Assembly: GCF_009761815.1 (NCBI RefSeq)
Contig: NZ_RWIN01000125.1
Coordinates: 50,713-114,712, forward strand
Reading direction: 5' to 3'
DNA from: Pseudomonas sp. PB120
GTDB taxonomy: Bacteria > Pseudomonadota > Gammaproteobacteria > Pseudomonadales > Pseudomonadaceae
Length of the DNA stretch: 64,000 nt
Position numbers and translations under genes: made by a program. Below the pieces are notes generated by a model. That model saw only the letters and a list, made by a program, of their open reading frames with translations. It did no database searches and was not told the DNA's origin. Each line of letters opens with the position of its first letter. Position 1 is the stretch's first letter. Positions 42,410 through 51,181 of this stretch are shown piece by piece.

Positions 42410-42425
42410 TGCAGGAAACGCGCCA
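42410..42425 (-). promoter_or_regulatory. candidate sigma54 promoter upstream of rfbF
   Basis: The minus strand reads TGGCGC-GTTTC-CTGCA. The GG and GC cores are 10 nt apart as required, but two consensus bases differ. The predicted leader to rfbF would be about 128 nt. The 217-bp gap has no other clear signal; a GC-rich palindrome (GCGGCGCTGCAGCCGC-like) near 42436 lies 51 bp after the upstream gene's stop. Confidence 0.4.
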
Positions 42426-42487
42426 GCTCGAACGGCGGCGCTGCAGCCGCCGCTACCGTTGGGCAGCGGCGACCTTGGAGGGATGCA

Positions 42488-45400
42488 TCAATCGGCCAGC
42501 CAGCCGTTTTCCCAGTAGCGCACGTTGTCACCGCGCAGCATGAAATCGCGCAGCACGGCCTCGCGCAATTCATCGCCCATGCGGTAGCTGGCATCCGGAT
42601 CGTTCAGGTGCATGCGGATGGCTTGCAACCACTCTTCGGTGGAGTTGGTGATGACTCGAGTGCAAGGCAGATAACCCCGGTAGGCCTCGGTATCGGTACA
42701 GACCACCGGGTAGCCGCATGCGCCGTATTCCAGCAAGCGCAGGTTGCTCTTGCAGTCGTTGAAGATATGGAATTCCAACGGTGCCAGCGCCAGGTCCAGG
42801 TTCAGACTGGCCAGCTTCGCCGGGTAGACGCTCAGGTCGATCACCCCGTGGAATTCATGCATGTAAGGCATCAACTCTTCGGGACACATGCCGAAGAACA
42901 CCCAATCCACCTCGTTGGCCAGTTCGCGAACCACGTCGGCAATGATCGCCAGGTCCCCCGAGTGACTGGTACCGCCGCCCCAGCCAACCCGTGGCTTTTT
43001 CGACGTCTTGCGCTGACTGCGCAGATTGCTCCACATGTCCGTGGCGAGCATGTTCGGCACCACCCGAATGTCGTGGTGCATGGACGACAACGAGTCGGCC
43101 AGTGGCTGCGTCGAGACCACCACCCGATCGCACAGGCCAATGGCGCGACGGACCAGACGCTCCATCTCGACGTTATCCGGCATGTTGCGAATGTGCAGAT
43201 TCTTCTTCGGTGCCTTGATGACGTAGTCATCCAGTTCGAAAATCAGGCGCGCATTGGTGTAGGGCTTGAAGGCCGCGATCTCGTTGACCGGCCCCTCGCT
43301 GTAGCGCCCCTGCAAAATGATGACGTCCGGCGACTGACGCTCGATTTCGATGACCGACGGCATTTCATAGTAGATCCGCCCGGTGGCCCGACCGGCTTTC
43401 TCCAACTCGATTAGCGGCTGGATCGCCCGGTAATGCCCGACCGCCGAAGCGTTGATTGGCACAGCCATGACCTTGGGCACTTGCCGAGCGGAAAACGGGC
43501 TCCACCCGGTGCGCAAGCCTGGCTCCAGACCAAAACTGGAGCCCCCGGGGGTATTCAGCATCAGGTTAGGGTTGTAGGCCGGATCGCGGGCAATGACGGG
43601 CAACCAGCGGTGGTAAAACGTTTCCTGCTCCTGAACGCAAACCGCCTGCTCGGCCGCACTCACGTCTACCGCAGGCGCTGTCCCGAGGGCCAGTTGCGCA
43701 TACGGTGTCCACACCACCAGGTAGCCGTTTTGACGGATGCGCAGACACAGGTCCACTTCATTGAGGGTCAAGGCAAAGTCCTGCGCCTGCAGACCTCCCA
43801 CACTGACGAATAGCTCTTTGCGTACCATCAGGCAATGGGCACCGACCGCGCTCATGTCCTGAACCACCTGCAAGCGGTGCATGTAGCCCGCCGAGCTCAG
43901 CGGGTCACCGAAAAACGGTGAGCCAGCCGGCCCTTGCAGGCCCAGGATCAGACCGGCATGCACCACCAGACCGTCAGGATTGAACAGCTTGGCCCCGACC
44001 ACGCCGACTTCCGGACGTTGCGCATGATTGAGCAGTTCGTCCAGCCAGTCGCCACGGGTGATCACCGCATAGGGATCGAGCATCAGCAAATATTCACCGC
44101 GAGCCTGTTGCGCCGCGAAGTTGCGCGTTGCCGCGACATTCCCTTGCTGCGCGAACGCCTCCACCCGCAACCGGTCGCTGCCCAACTGCGCCATGCCATT
44201 GAGCCACTCGACGGTCTGCGGTGATTCGCTGCCATTGTCGATCAACAGCAACTCGTATTCGCTGTAGGCGGTTTGCTCGAGAAGCGTTTCAACGCAACGC
44301 TGCACGGCGGCTAACTGGTCCTTGCAGACAATGATGATCGACACCAACGGCCGCGTTGCGTGCAGGTAATCGACGCGATTGAGCGAGGTGTAACTGCCCT
44401 GGCGAATCTCATGGGCAACGCCCAACCGCTGAAGATGCGCTTCCACGACCTGCGGGTTGAGTTCAATGACTTCCGGCAGGGCCAGCCACTGCGCGAGACC
44501 GAACGTCGACTCCAGCAGCACCTCGGCAATATGTTCGACGACATCGACACCGTCTTCTTCGACCATGCGCCACAGCACATCGTGAGGCGCCATTTCGCCG
44601 TAGCCCGGATTGAAGCCGCCGAGTGCGAGGAAGCGCTCGCGCTGAAACGCCAGCGAACGCCCCACGTAGGGATAGCTGCGCATCAGGTCCAGGTTGAAAT
44701 CCGGCTTGAAGACCGGGTCTTCCGACTCACCGTCGCGCAATCCGCCTTCATCGCCATAGAGACACAACGCATTCGGCGAGACACTGATGCGCTCGGCCAG
44801 CAGCAGCAGCGCGGGCTCCACCAGACGATCGCCGGCGCGCACCACATAGAACCAGTCAACCCCGTCAAGCTGCGCGAGCAAGCCGTTGACCTGCCCTTGC
44901 CAGTCGTCCTGCAACGGCACATTGAACACGCGCTCGTCGAGTTGCGCTTCGGTGCAGGCGCTGGACAACACCAGGATCAGGTCCGGCGCGTAAAGCTGTG
45001 CGGCCAGGCTCTGAAGCGTGAGGTCCAGGCCGGCACGACTGGCCTGGTCATCAATGATGATCGGGACGATTTTCGGTTGCCGCGACCAGCCGGCCAAGGT
45101 GTCCGGCAATTGTTGTCGCTGAATGTCGTTGAGCGTGCGGCACGCCAGCCATTGGGCGTACAGCTGGGAAAAACTCTCGCTGGCGATGCCCACTCGATGT
45201 TGCTGGTTGGCCTGGCTGGCACCCAGGGTTCGAGCCAGGGGCAACTCATCCCAGACGCGCGGCTCTTCCTTGTTGCGGCTCAATGGCAGGTAACGCGCCC
45301 ATCCGCCCGCAGGCGCACCTTCGCCACCGCGCCCCTTGAGCATCTGCACCAGCCATTGCCTTTCCACCTCGGTCGCGTCTTTCATCGCTTGCTGGCGAGA

Positions 45401-46084
45401 CAAGCGCTGCGTGTGCAGACGCTCGACACTCAGCACGAAGTTGAGTTGCGCCATGTTGCCCCGCCGCATCAGGCAGATGTACAAGGCCAAATCGAGGGAG
45501 GCAACAAAGCAATGACCGGGTTGCGTCAGGGCAGGCATCAGCTCCTGGACGTCTTCGCGGCGGAACAGCGCATTACTGAATCCCCCGAGAAAGTTGACCG
45601 GAAAGTTCTCGAGAATCGCCAGCAGGTCATCGCCCTTGAAGATTCCGCAAACGGGCGACAGCGTGCTGTTCTCCAACCGCGACGGCAACGGGTGATCGTC
45701 AGCATCCCAGAACAAACGCTGAGCCAGCACCAGATTGATGTCGGCATTCTCAGCCAACACCTGCGCTTGACGTTCGATGCAGGCAGGCGACAGCTGATCG
45801 TCATCGCACAGGAATTTGATGTACTCGCCTTTGGCTTCGCCCAGGCACGCCAGCAGGTTGCCGACAAAACCCAAGGTCTGCGGGTTTCGTACATATCGCA
45901 CCCGCAGCGCTGCATCGCCCGTCAGCGACTCGACAACCTGGCGGATCTCATCGCCGCGACTGTCGTCGCACACAATGATTTCGAGGTTGGCGTATTGCTG
46001 GACCAGTGCACTGCGCAGCGCCCGGGCGAAAAAGCGTGGATTGAAGGCGGGAATGACGACGCTGACTAACGAGACTGGGTTCAC
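42488..46084 (-). CDS. very large multidomain glycosyltransferase (Fgt1-like)
   Basis: A 1198-residue protein with three glycosyltransferase units: an N-terminal GT2 (about 5-260; VVIPAFNPRFFARALRSALV, DxD as LCDDDQ), a middle GT2 (about 580-840; PLVSIIIVCKDQLAAVQRC, MLDPY in place of DxD) and a C-terminal GT4-like unit (about 880-1190; VGWGGGTSHSGDLAIIADVV, LRLLEYGACGYPVVCTD). The start is GTG at 46084, no ATG nearby. Size and position next to flgL resemble Fgt1 of P. syringae, needed for flagellin glycosylation. It would transfer or extend the O-glycan on FliC in the cytoplasm. Confidence 0.9.
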   Translation of the reverse strand: MNPVSLVSVVIPAFNPRFFARALRSALVQQYANLEIIVCDDSRGDEIRQVVESLTGDAALRVRYVRNPQTLGFVGNLLACLGEAKGEYIKFLCDDDQLSPACIERQAQVLAENADINLVLAQRLFWDADDHPLPSRLENSTLSPVCGIFKGDDLLAILENFPVNFLGGFSNALFRREDVQELMPALTQPGHCFVASLDLALYICLMRRGNMAQLNFVLSVERLHTQRLSRQQAMKDATEVERQWLVQMLKGRGGEGAPAGGWARYLPLSRNKEEPRVWDELPLARTLGASQANQQHRVGIASESFSQLYAQWLACRTLNDIQRQQLPDTLAGWSRQPKIVPIIIDDQASRAGLDLTLQSLAAQLYAPDLILVLSSACTEAQLDERVFNVPLQDDWQGQVNGLLAQLDGVDWFYVVRAGDRLVEPALLLLAERISVSPNALCLYGDEGGLRDGESEDPVFKPDFNLDLMRSYPYVGRSLAFQRERFLALGGFNPGYGEMAPHDVLWRMVEEDGVDVVEHIAEVLLESTFGLAQWLALPEVIELNPQVVEAHLQRLGVAHEIRQGSYTSLNRVDYLHATRPLVSIIIVCKDQLAAVQRCVETLLEQTAYSEYELLLIDNGSESPQTVEWLNGMAQLGSDRLRVEAFAQQGNVAATRNFAAQQARGEYLLMLDPYAVITRGDWLDELLNHAQRPEVGVVGAKLFNPDGLVVHAGLILGLQGPAGSPFFGDPLSSAGYMHRLQVVQDMSAVGAHCLMVRKELFVSVGGLQAQDFALTLNEVDLCLRIRQNGYLVVWTPYAQLALGTAPAVDVSAAEQAVCVQEQETFYHRWLPVIARDPAYNPNLMLNTPGGSSFGLEPGLRTGWSPFSARQVPKVMAVPINASAVGHYRAIQPLIELEKAGRATGRIYYEMPSVIEIERQSPDVIILQGRYSEGPVNEIAAFKPYTNARLIFELDDYVIKAPKKNLHIRNMPDNVEMERLVRRAIGLCDRVVVSTQPLADSLSSMHHDIRVVPNMLATDMWSNLRSQRKTSKKPRVGWGGGTSHSGDLAIIADVVRELANEVDWVFFGMCPEELMPYMHEFHGVIDLSVYPAKLASLNLDLALAPLEFHIFNDCKSNLRLLEYGACGYPVVCTDTEAYRGYLPCTRVITNSTEEWLQAIRMHLNDPDASYRMGDELREAVLRDFMLRGDNVRYWENGWLAD

Positions 46085-46107
46085 GGCGGGACTCTCAAGC
46101 GGCGGGC

Positions 46108-46127
46108 GCTCACCCGGCCGGGTGAGC
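46108..46127. repeat. perfect 20-bp palindrome upstream of the 1198-residue glycosyltransferase
   Basis: GCTCACCCGGCCGGGTGAGC is a perfect inverted repeat without a loop, 24 bp upstream of the GTG start. No T-run follows, so it is not a standard terminator; it could be an operator or RNA hairpin. Confidence 0.7.
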
Positions 46128-46174
46128 CTTTGAAACCGCTGAAAAAAGGCGATTGGACTTCGACGAATTACGGC

Positions 46175-46192
46175 CGGGCGCTTTCGCGCCCG
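46175..46192 (-). terminator. hairpin after flgL, possible weak terminator
   Basis: CGGGCGC and GCGCCCG pair around a TTTC loop (GAAA tetraloop on the minus strand), 7 bp after the flgL stop. No T-run follows on the minus strand, so termination is uncertain; it may protect the 3' end. Confidence 0.45.
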
Positions 46193-46198
46193 ACGCCT

Positions 46199-47770
46199 TT
46201 AGATTTTGTTGAACAGACCCAGCTGAGTGATTTTGCTGAACGCCAATTGCGAGGCCTGCAACATGGTTTGCTGCAAGGTCAGGCGCGTCATCACTTCAGC
46301 CGGATCGGAATCGCGGATGGACGACTGGGTCGTTGTGTTGGCCATCTTCAGGCTTTGGTTGATCTCGGCCTGGTTATCCAGGGCCGCGCCGCGCCCGCCC
46401 ACCGAACTCAAGGCGCTGGACAACTGATCGTTGCCACTGGCCAGGTTGGCGATGCCCGAGGCCACGGCGGCTTGCTGCTTCTGGATCAGGAGCGCATTGC
46501 CATTGGTTGGCGTGTTCAGGGCGGTCTTCAACTGGCTCACGGTATCCAGAATGTTCTGGGTTTCGTGAGTGTTGACGGCGATGTTGAATTGATCGTTCGG
46601 CCCCGGCGCCGGTGCAGCGCTCATGGTGAAACTCACACCCGATGCGGTGGCAACGTTGCCGACCATGGTCCCGGAGGACACCGGCTTGCTGTCGGCGGTC
46701 AATGGCGCCGCGTAGAGATCGAAAGCGGTGGCGCTGGTGAATTTCAGGACAGCCGCGCCCGACGGGAAACTGGCGTGGTAGTTGGCCGAGTTGGTGATGC
46801 TGGTCGACGTCACCTGCGACGTCGTCGGGTTGCCCGGGGCGCGGGTCGCGGTGAAGGTATCCGGCTGGGCAGCCAGCGTGAAGCTATGGCCAGGCAGCAC
46901 GGTACCTGCAACATCACCGGGCTGCAGGTTGATGTTGAGGCTCAGTTCGACACCGCGGAAAGTGACACCCTGGGTTTGCGAACCCGTCGAGTCAAACACG
47001 CCGCCCTGACTGGCTTCGGCGGTGACATCAGTACCACTCGAGTCGGTGATTTTCAGCTGGGTGCCGCTGACAAAGCTGACCGTGTACGGCTCACCGCTGC
47101 GGAATTTGCTGTTGTAGGTAACGTTCGAAGACACCTGGCCGTTGGACAGGGCCACACGACCGTCATCCACCGCCGGCGCGGTCAGGGTGACCTGGCTGCG
47201 GCTGGTATTGATCGCCTGCTGGAACACTTCCCAACCAGTGCTGTTGGTGGCCATCGACATGGTATCGCCCACCGGCAAATCGAGGGTCACCTGGTCGCCG
47301 TTGTAGCTGTAGGTACCGTCGGCGTTGCGCGAGAACGGCGCGGTATCACCCTTGGAGCCGGAGAAAATGTACGTGCCATTTTCATCCTTGGTGTTCATCA
47401 GGCTCAGCAGTTGATCTTCGATCTGGCCCAGCTCCGAGGCGTTGGCCTGGCGATCGGCATCGGTGTAACCGCTGTTGCCGACGCCAATGGCCAATTCCCG
47501 CGCACGCTGCAACACGTTGTTGATGCTGGTCATGACCGATTCGGTCTGGCCCAGGGTCGCCTTGATCGTGTTGGTGTTGGCGTTGTACTGATCGAGCATC
47601 GAAGACTGCTGACCCAGTTGCAGCAGGCGCGAGGCACCGACCGGATCATCGGCAGCGGTGTTGACGCGCACCAGGCTGCTGGCCTCTTGACTGGTCTTGA
47701 CCGCGTTGGCGAAGTTCTTTTGATAGTTTGCAGCCGTGGACTCGTAAAACTGGCCGGTGGAAATGCGCAT
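46199..47770 (-). CDS. flgL: flagellar hook-associated protein 3 FlgL
   Basis: FlgL (HAP3) of 523 residues, hook-filament junction. The N-terminal RISTGQFYESTAANYQ and the C-terminal LTLQQTMLQASQLAFSKITQLGLFN are flagellin-like D0/D1 ends. The centre is a long variable domain, longer than in E. coli. Last gene of the flgFGHIJKL set, 13 bp after flgK. Confidence 0.96.
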   Translation of the reverse strand: MRISTGQFYESTAANYQKNFANAVKTSQEASSLVRVNTAADDPVGASRLLQLGQQSSMLDQYNANTNTIKATLGQTESVMTSINNVLQRARELAIGVGNSGYTDADRQANASELGQIEDQLLSLMNTKDENGTYIFSGSKGDTAPFSRNADGTYSYNGDQVTLDLPVGDTMSMATNSTGWEVFQQAINTSRSQVTLTAPAVDDGRVALSNGQVSSNVTYNSKFRSGEPYTVSFVSGTQLKITDSSGTDVTAEASQGGVFDSTGSQTQGVTFRGVELSLNINLQPGDVAGTVLPGHSFTLAAQPDTFTATRAPGNPTTSQVTSTSITNSANYHASFPSGAAVLKFTSATAFDLYAAPLTADSKPVSSGTMVGNVATASGVSFTMSAAPAPGPNDQFNIAVNTHETQNILDTVSQLKTALNTPTNGNALLIQKQQAAVASGIANLASGNDQLSSALSSVGGRGAALDNQAEINQSLKMANTTTQSSIRDSDPAEVMTRLTLQQTMLQASQLAFSKITQLGLFNKI

Positions 47771-47783
47771 GGGCTACGACTCC

Positions 47784-49847
47784 TTAAAGACTGTTGATCA
47801 GTGTGCTGAAGATTTCCTGCGCAGCCTTGATGATCTGCGAAGAGGCGGTGTAGTACTGCTGATACTTGACCAGGTTGCCGGTCTCCTCATCGAGGTCGAC
47901 ACCCGACAACGAGTCGCGAGCGCCTTTGGCATTGGCCAGGATCGCATCGGTCGCAGCGCTGTCGAGCTTGCCCTGGGCCGCTTTGGAGCCCACGCCTTCA
48001 ACCAGTTTGCCGTAGGCGTCGGTCAGGGAAATACCCTTGCTGCCGCTGCCGGTATCCACCACCTGCTTGGTCTGCAAACCGGCCAGTGCCGTACCGTTAC
48101 GGTTGTCCAGCGTGCCCGCCTGAGCGAGGGAAATGTTGATCGCCGACGCTGCGCCCGGCGAGCCTGCAACGGTCATGTCGAACGATACGGTCCGTTGTAC
48201 CGAAGGTGGACCCGGGTCCATGATCGCTGCGCCGCTGGCATCCACCAGTGGAACCGTCAGGCTCAGGGTGTTGTTCTGGTTCGGCACGATGCTGCCGCTG
48301 CTGAGCAGGTTGCCCTGGGCATCCAGCATCTGATACGTCTGGGTCGCACCACCGGCTGCACCGAACACAACTTTGACCGGCGTCGAGTTCTTCAGCCCGT
48401 CCTGCATGATCTTGCTGGTAGCCGGATCGTAGATATCGAACTGAGTCGTCAGGGTCGGCTGGCCGCTGGACGAAATGGACAGCGTACCGCTGCCGCCAGG
48501 AGCGATGGCCGCACTCAACGGCGCGGCGATGGCCAGGCGCTTGGAGTCGGTCATCTCGGTCTTGATGTTCGTCGCCGCGTTACGCGTCGGGGTAATCCGG
48601 AAGGAATCGCCCGCCGCGGAAGTACCACCGCCGAAGTTCAACGAGAAGCCATCGATGACCGGTGCCGTTGCCGGTGGTGCCGTACTGAAGGAGCCCATGG
48701 AGGTACCTTCCGGCAGGCGCTGCACGGTGTAATTGGTGGCGCTGGTGAAGGTGACCTGGTAATCATTGATGGTCAGCTTGCCGGAGTCTTCGATGGTCAC
48801 ACCGAAGTTGCCCGACCCCGCACTGTTGCCCAAAGAGGCCACACTGCGCTGAGCCACTTGCGTGGCACTGTTGATGCTGTTGAACAGGTTCGAACCGAAG
48901 TCACCGTTCTTGTCGATGCCTTGCGCCTGGAGACTGTTCATCTGGTCGGCGACGACCAGGGCCACGCGCCCCAGTTCGTTCATGGCCGGGTCGAGCACGG
49001 TGCTGCGATAGCGCAGCAGGCCACCGATTTCGCCGCCGGTCATGATGGAGGTGATATCGATGGTGCTCGAACCACGGTTCAGCTGCAGGCCCAGGCGACT
49101 AGGATCACCCTTGCTCGGCACCGTCTCCAGCTTGTTGACTGTGTTGCCCATGACCAGCGGCTGGCCGCTGCCCAGGTAAATGTCGATATTGCCTTCGCGC
49201 TCGACCACTTGCGCGCCGGTAAAGGTCGACAGCTGGCGGACGGTCTCGTTACGCGCGTCGAGCAAGTCGTTCGGCATACCGCCGGAGTTGGAGATCTCGG
49301 AAATCTTCTGGTTCAACTGCGCCACGGTGGCGGCCAGTTTGTTGACCTGATCGGCCATGTTCGCGAGGTTACCGTTGATGCTCGCGTTCTGCGCGGTCAA
49401 CTGGCTCGACATCGAGTTGAAACGGTTGCTCAAGGCCTGGGCATCACTGAGCAACAACTGGCGGGAGGCATCGTCACCCGGCTTGGCGTTGACGTTCTGC
49501 ACCGAAGCGAAAAACTTGGTCAGGGCGCCGTCCAGGCCCGTGTTGCTGTCCGACAGCAGGGTATCGAGCGGCGTGACCTGACCCAGGTAAGCAGCCGAAT
49601 CACTGTTGAGCGAGGTGCTGGTCTGCAATTGCGCGTCGAGGTAGCTGTTGTAGACCCGACGGACATCGGCCAGGGTCGTCCCGGTGCCGATGAACACATT
49701 GCCGAACTGCTGCGAAGCCTTGGTGCCCTGCACGGTCTGCTGGCGCGAATAACCAGCGGTATCGACGTTGGCGATGTTGTTACCCGTAGTCACCAACGAC
49801 GATTGGCTGGCTGACAGCCCCGACATCCCGATATTGAGCAAACTCAT
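47784..49847 (-). CDS. flgK: flagellar hook-associated protein 1 FlgK
   Basis: FlgK (HAP1) of 687 residues. N-terminus LLNIGMSGLSASQSSLVTTGNNIANVDTAGYSRQ and C-terminus LDEETGNLVKYQQYYTASSQIIKAAQEIFSTLINSL are the conserved D0/D1 helices, with a large Ser/Thr-rich variable centre. It joins hook and filament together with FlgL. It starts 24 bp after flgJ. Confidence 0.97.
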   Translation of the reverse strand: MSLLNIGMSGLSASQSSLVTTGNNIANVDTAGYSRQQTVQGTKASQQFGNVFIGTGTTLADVRRVYNSYLDAQLQTSTSLNSDSAAYLGQVTPLDTLLSDSNTGLDGALTKFFASVQNVNAKPGDDASRQLLLSDAQALSNRFNSMSSQLTAQNASINGNLANMADQVNKLAATVAQLNQKISEISNSGGMPNDLLDARNETVRQLSTFTGAQVVEREGNIDIYLGSGQPLVMGNTVNKLETVPSKGDPSRLGLQLNRGSSTIDITSIMTGGEIGGLLRYRSTVLDPAMNELGRVALVVADQMNSLQAQGIDKNGDFGSNLFNSINSATQVAQRSVASLGNSAGSGNFGVTIEDSGKLTINDYQVTFTSATNYTVQRLPEGTSMGSFSTAPPATAPVIDGFSLNFGGGTSAAGDSFRITPTRNAATNIKTEMTDSKRLAIAAPLSAAIAPGGSGTLSISSSGQPTLTTQFDIYDPATSKIMQDGLKNSTPVKVVFGAAGGATQTYQMLDAQGNLLSSGSIVPNQNNTLSLTVPLVDASGAAIMDPGPPSVQRTVSFDMTVAGSPGAASAINISLAQAGTLDNRNGTALAGLQTKQVVDTGSGSKGISLTDAYGKLVEGVGSKAAQGKLDSAATDAILANAKGARDSLSGVDLDEETGNLVKYQQYYTASSQIIKAAQEIFSTLINSL

Positions 49848-49871
49848 GGTTCAGACCTTATAACTTATGCC

Positions 49872-51170
49872 TCAAAGAGGCGTAGTGGAGGCGCCCGCCG
49901 CAGCGTAGTTCTGGTAACTCGTCATCTGCTTGGCTATCTGCGAAATCTTGCTTGCGTATTCCGGGTCGGTTGCATAACCGGCCTTTTGCAGCTCGCGCAC
50001 AAACTGTTCTGGGTTATCGGCCGACTTCACAACATCTTGATAGCGATTATTGGTTTGCAGCAGCGTCACGAGATCATGGAAGCTGTCTTTGTACGAGTCG
50101 TAGGAACGGAACTCGGCCGTCTCCTTGACCATCTCGCCATTTCTGAATTCGCTGGTGATCGCCCGCGCCGAATCGCCCTTCCAGTTGCTGCCGGTCTTGA
50201 TGCCGAACAGGTTATGGCTGCTGCTGCCGTCCTGGGCGCGCATGACCGATTTGCCCCAACCGGTTTCCAGGGCGGCCTGAGCCACCAGGTAACGTGGGTC
50301 GACACCGATGCGGTCGGCCGCTTCCTTGGCCATTGGCAGCATGGTGTTGACGAATTCGTCGGCGGAACTGAAAGCTTTCTTCGCGGGCGCCAGCGGAATC
50401 TGCGCCATGGCGCGGCCGTAAACCTGCATCTGGCCACTCGAGGCCGAACCGGTTTGCGAGGCCAGCCAGTCGCCGTTGTACAGCGGACCGACACCGGTCC
50501 TGGTGCTCTGCGGCAACTGGATTTGATTGAGTGCCTTGGCTGCAGTCGGTGCGTTGGTCGCTGCCGAGGGCACCAGGCCCGCGAGCAAACGATCCGCCAG
50601 TTTCGGCGGCAGTGCCAGGCGTCGCTGATTGATCAGCGCCATGTCATTGCGATGCCCGCCCTCACCCGCCGCTTGCGGCGCGCGCACCGAACGCGAGGCC
50701 CACAATGGACGCTCGCCATTGAGGCGCGATAGCGGTCCGTTGGTGGCGACCGTGCCAGCGGCAATCGGCGTTTCCACCGCGGCTTTCGCCGCAGCCTGCT
50801 TGGCTTCGGACGCGGCGGCGGCCTCGCCCGGCGCCAGCGGTTTGTTCTTCGACATCTGACGCATCAGCACGTCGGCCAAACCGATGCCGCCGCCTTCGCG
50901 GGACATGGAAACGGCCAACTGCTGGTCGTACATTTCCTGGTACTGCTTGGCGGCCGGCGTGTTGAGTGGATTGTCCTGCCCCAACGCTTCGGTGGCCGAG
51001 CGCATGGACTTGAGCATTTCACCCAGGAACAGCGACTCGAACTCCTGCGCCACTTTGCGCATGTTGCCGTCGCTGTCCTTGTCGCCGACCTTGAGCTGGT
51101 TCAGTCGATTCAGGTCCGAGTAAGAACCCGAGTCGCTGCTGCTGACCAGACCGCTCTTGCGCATATCCAT
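49872..51170 (-). CDS. flgJ: peptidoglycan hydrolase/rod cap protein FlgJ
   Basis: FlgJ of 432 residues with both domains of the gammaproteobacterial type. The rod-cap part (about 30-110) has EFESLFLGEMLKSMRSA and GGGIGLADVLMRQM. A variable linker follows. The C-terminal glucosaminidase domain (about 270-430) has the catalytic-Glu motif AQAALETGWGKS and NLFGIK. It clears the murein layer for the rod. 11 bp after flgI. Confidence 0.96.
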   Translation of the reverse strand: MDMRKSGLVSSSDSGSYSDLNRLNQLKVGDKDSDGNMRKVAQEFESLFLGEMLKSMRSATEALGQDNPLNTPAAKQYQEMYDQQLAVSMSREGGGIGLADVLMRQMSKNKPLAPGEAAAASEAKQAAAKAAVETPIAAGTVATNGPLSRLNGERPLWASRSVRAPQAAGEGGHRNDMALINQRRLALPPKLADRLLAGLVPSAATNAPTAAKALNQIQLPQSTRTGVGPLYNGDWLASQTGSASSGQMQVYGRAMAQIPLAPAKKAFSSADEFVNTMLPMAKEAADRIGVDPRYLVAQAALETGWGKSVMRAQDGSSSHNLFGIKTGSNWKGDSARAITSEFRNGEMVKETAEFRSYDSYKDSFHDLVTLLQTNNRYQDVVKSADNPEQFVRELQKAGYATDPEYASKISQIAKQMTSYQNYAAAGASTTPL

Positions 51171-51181
51171 GGTCGCCGTCC

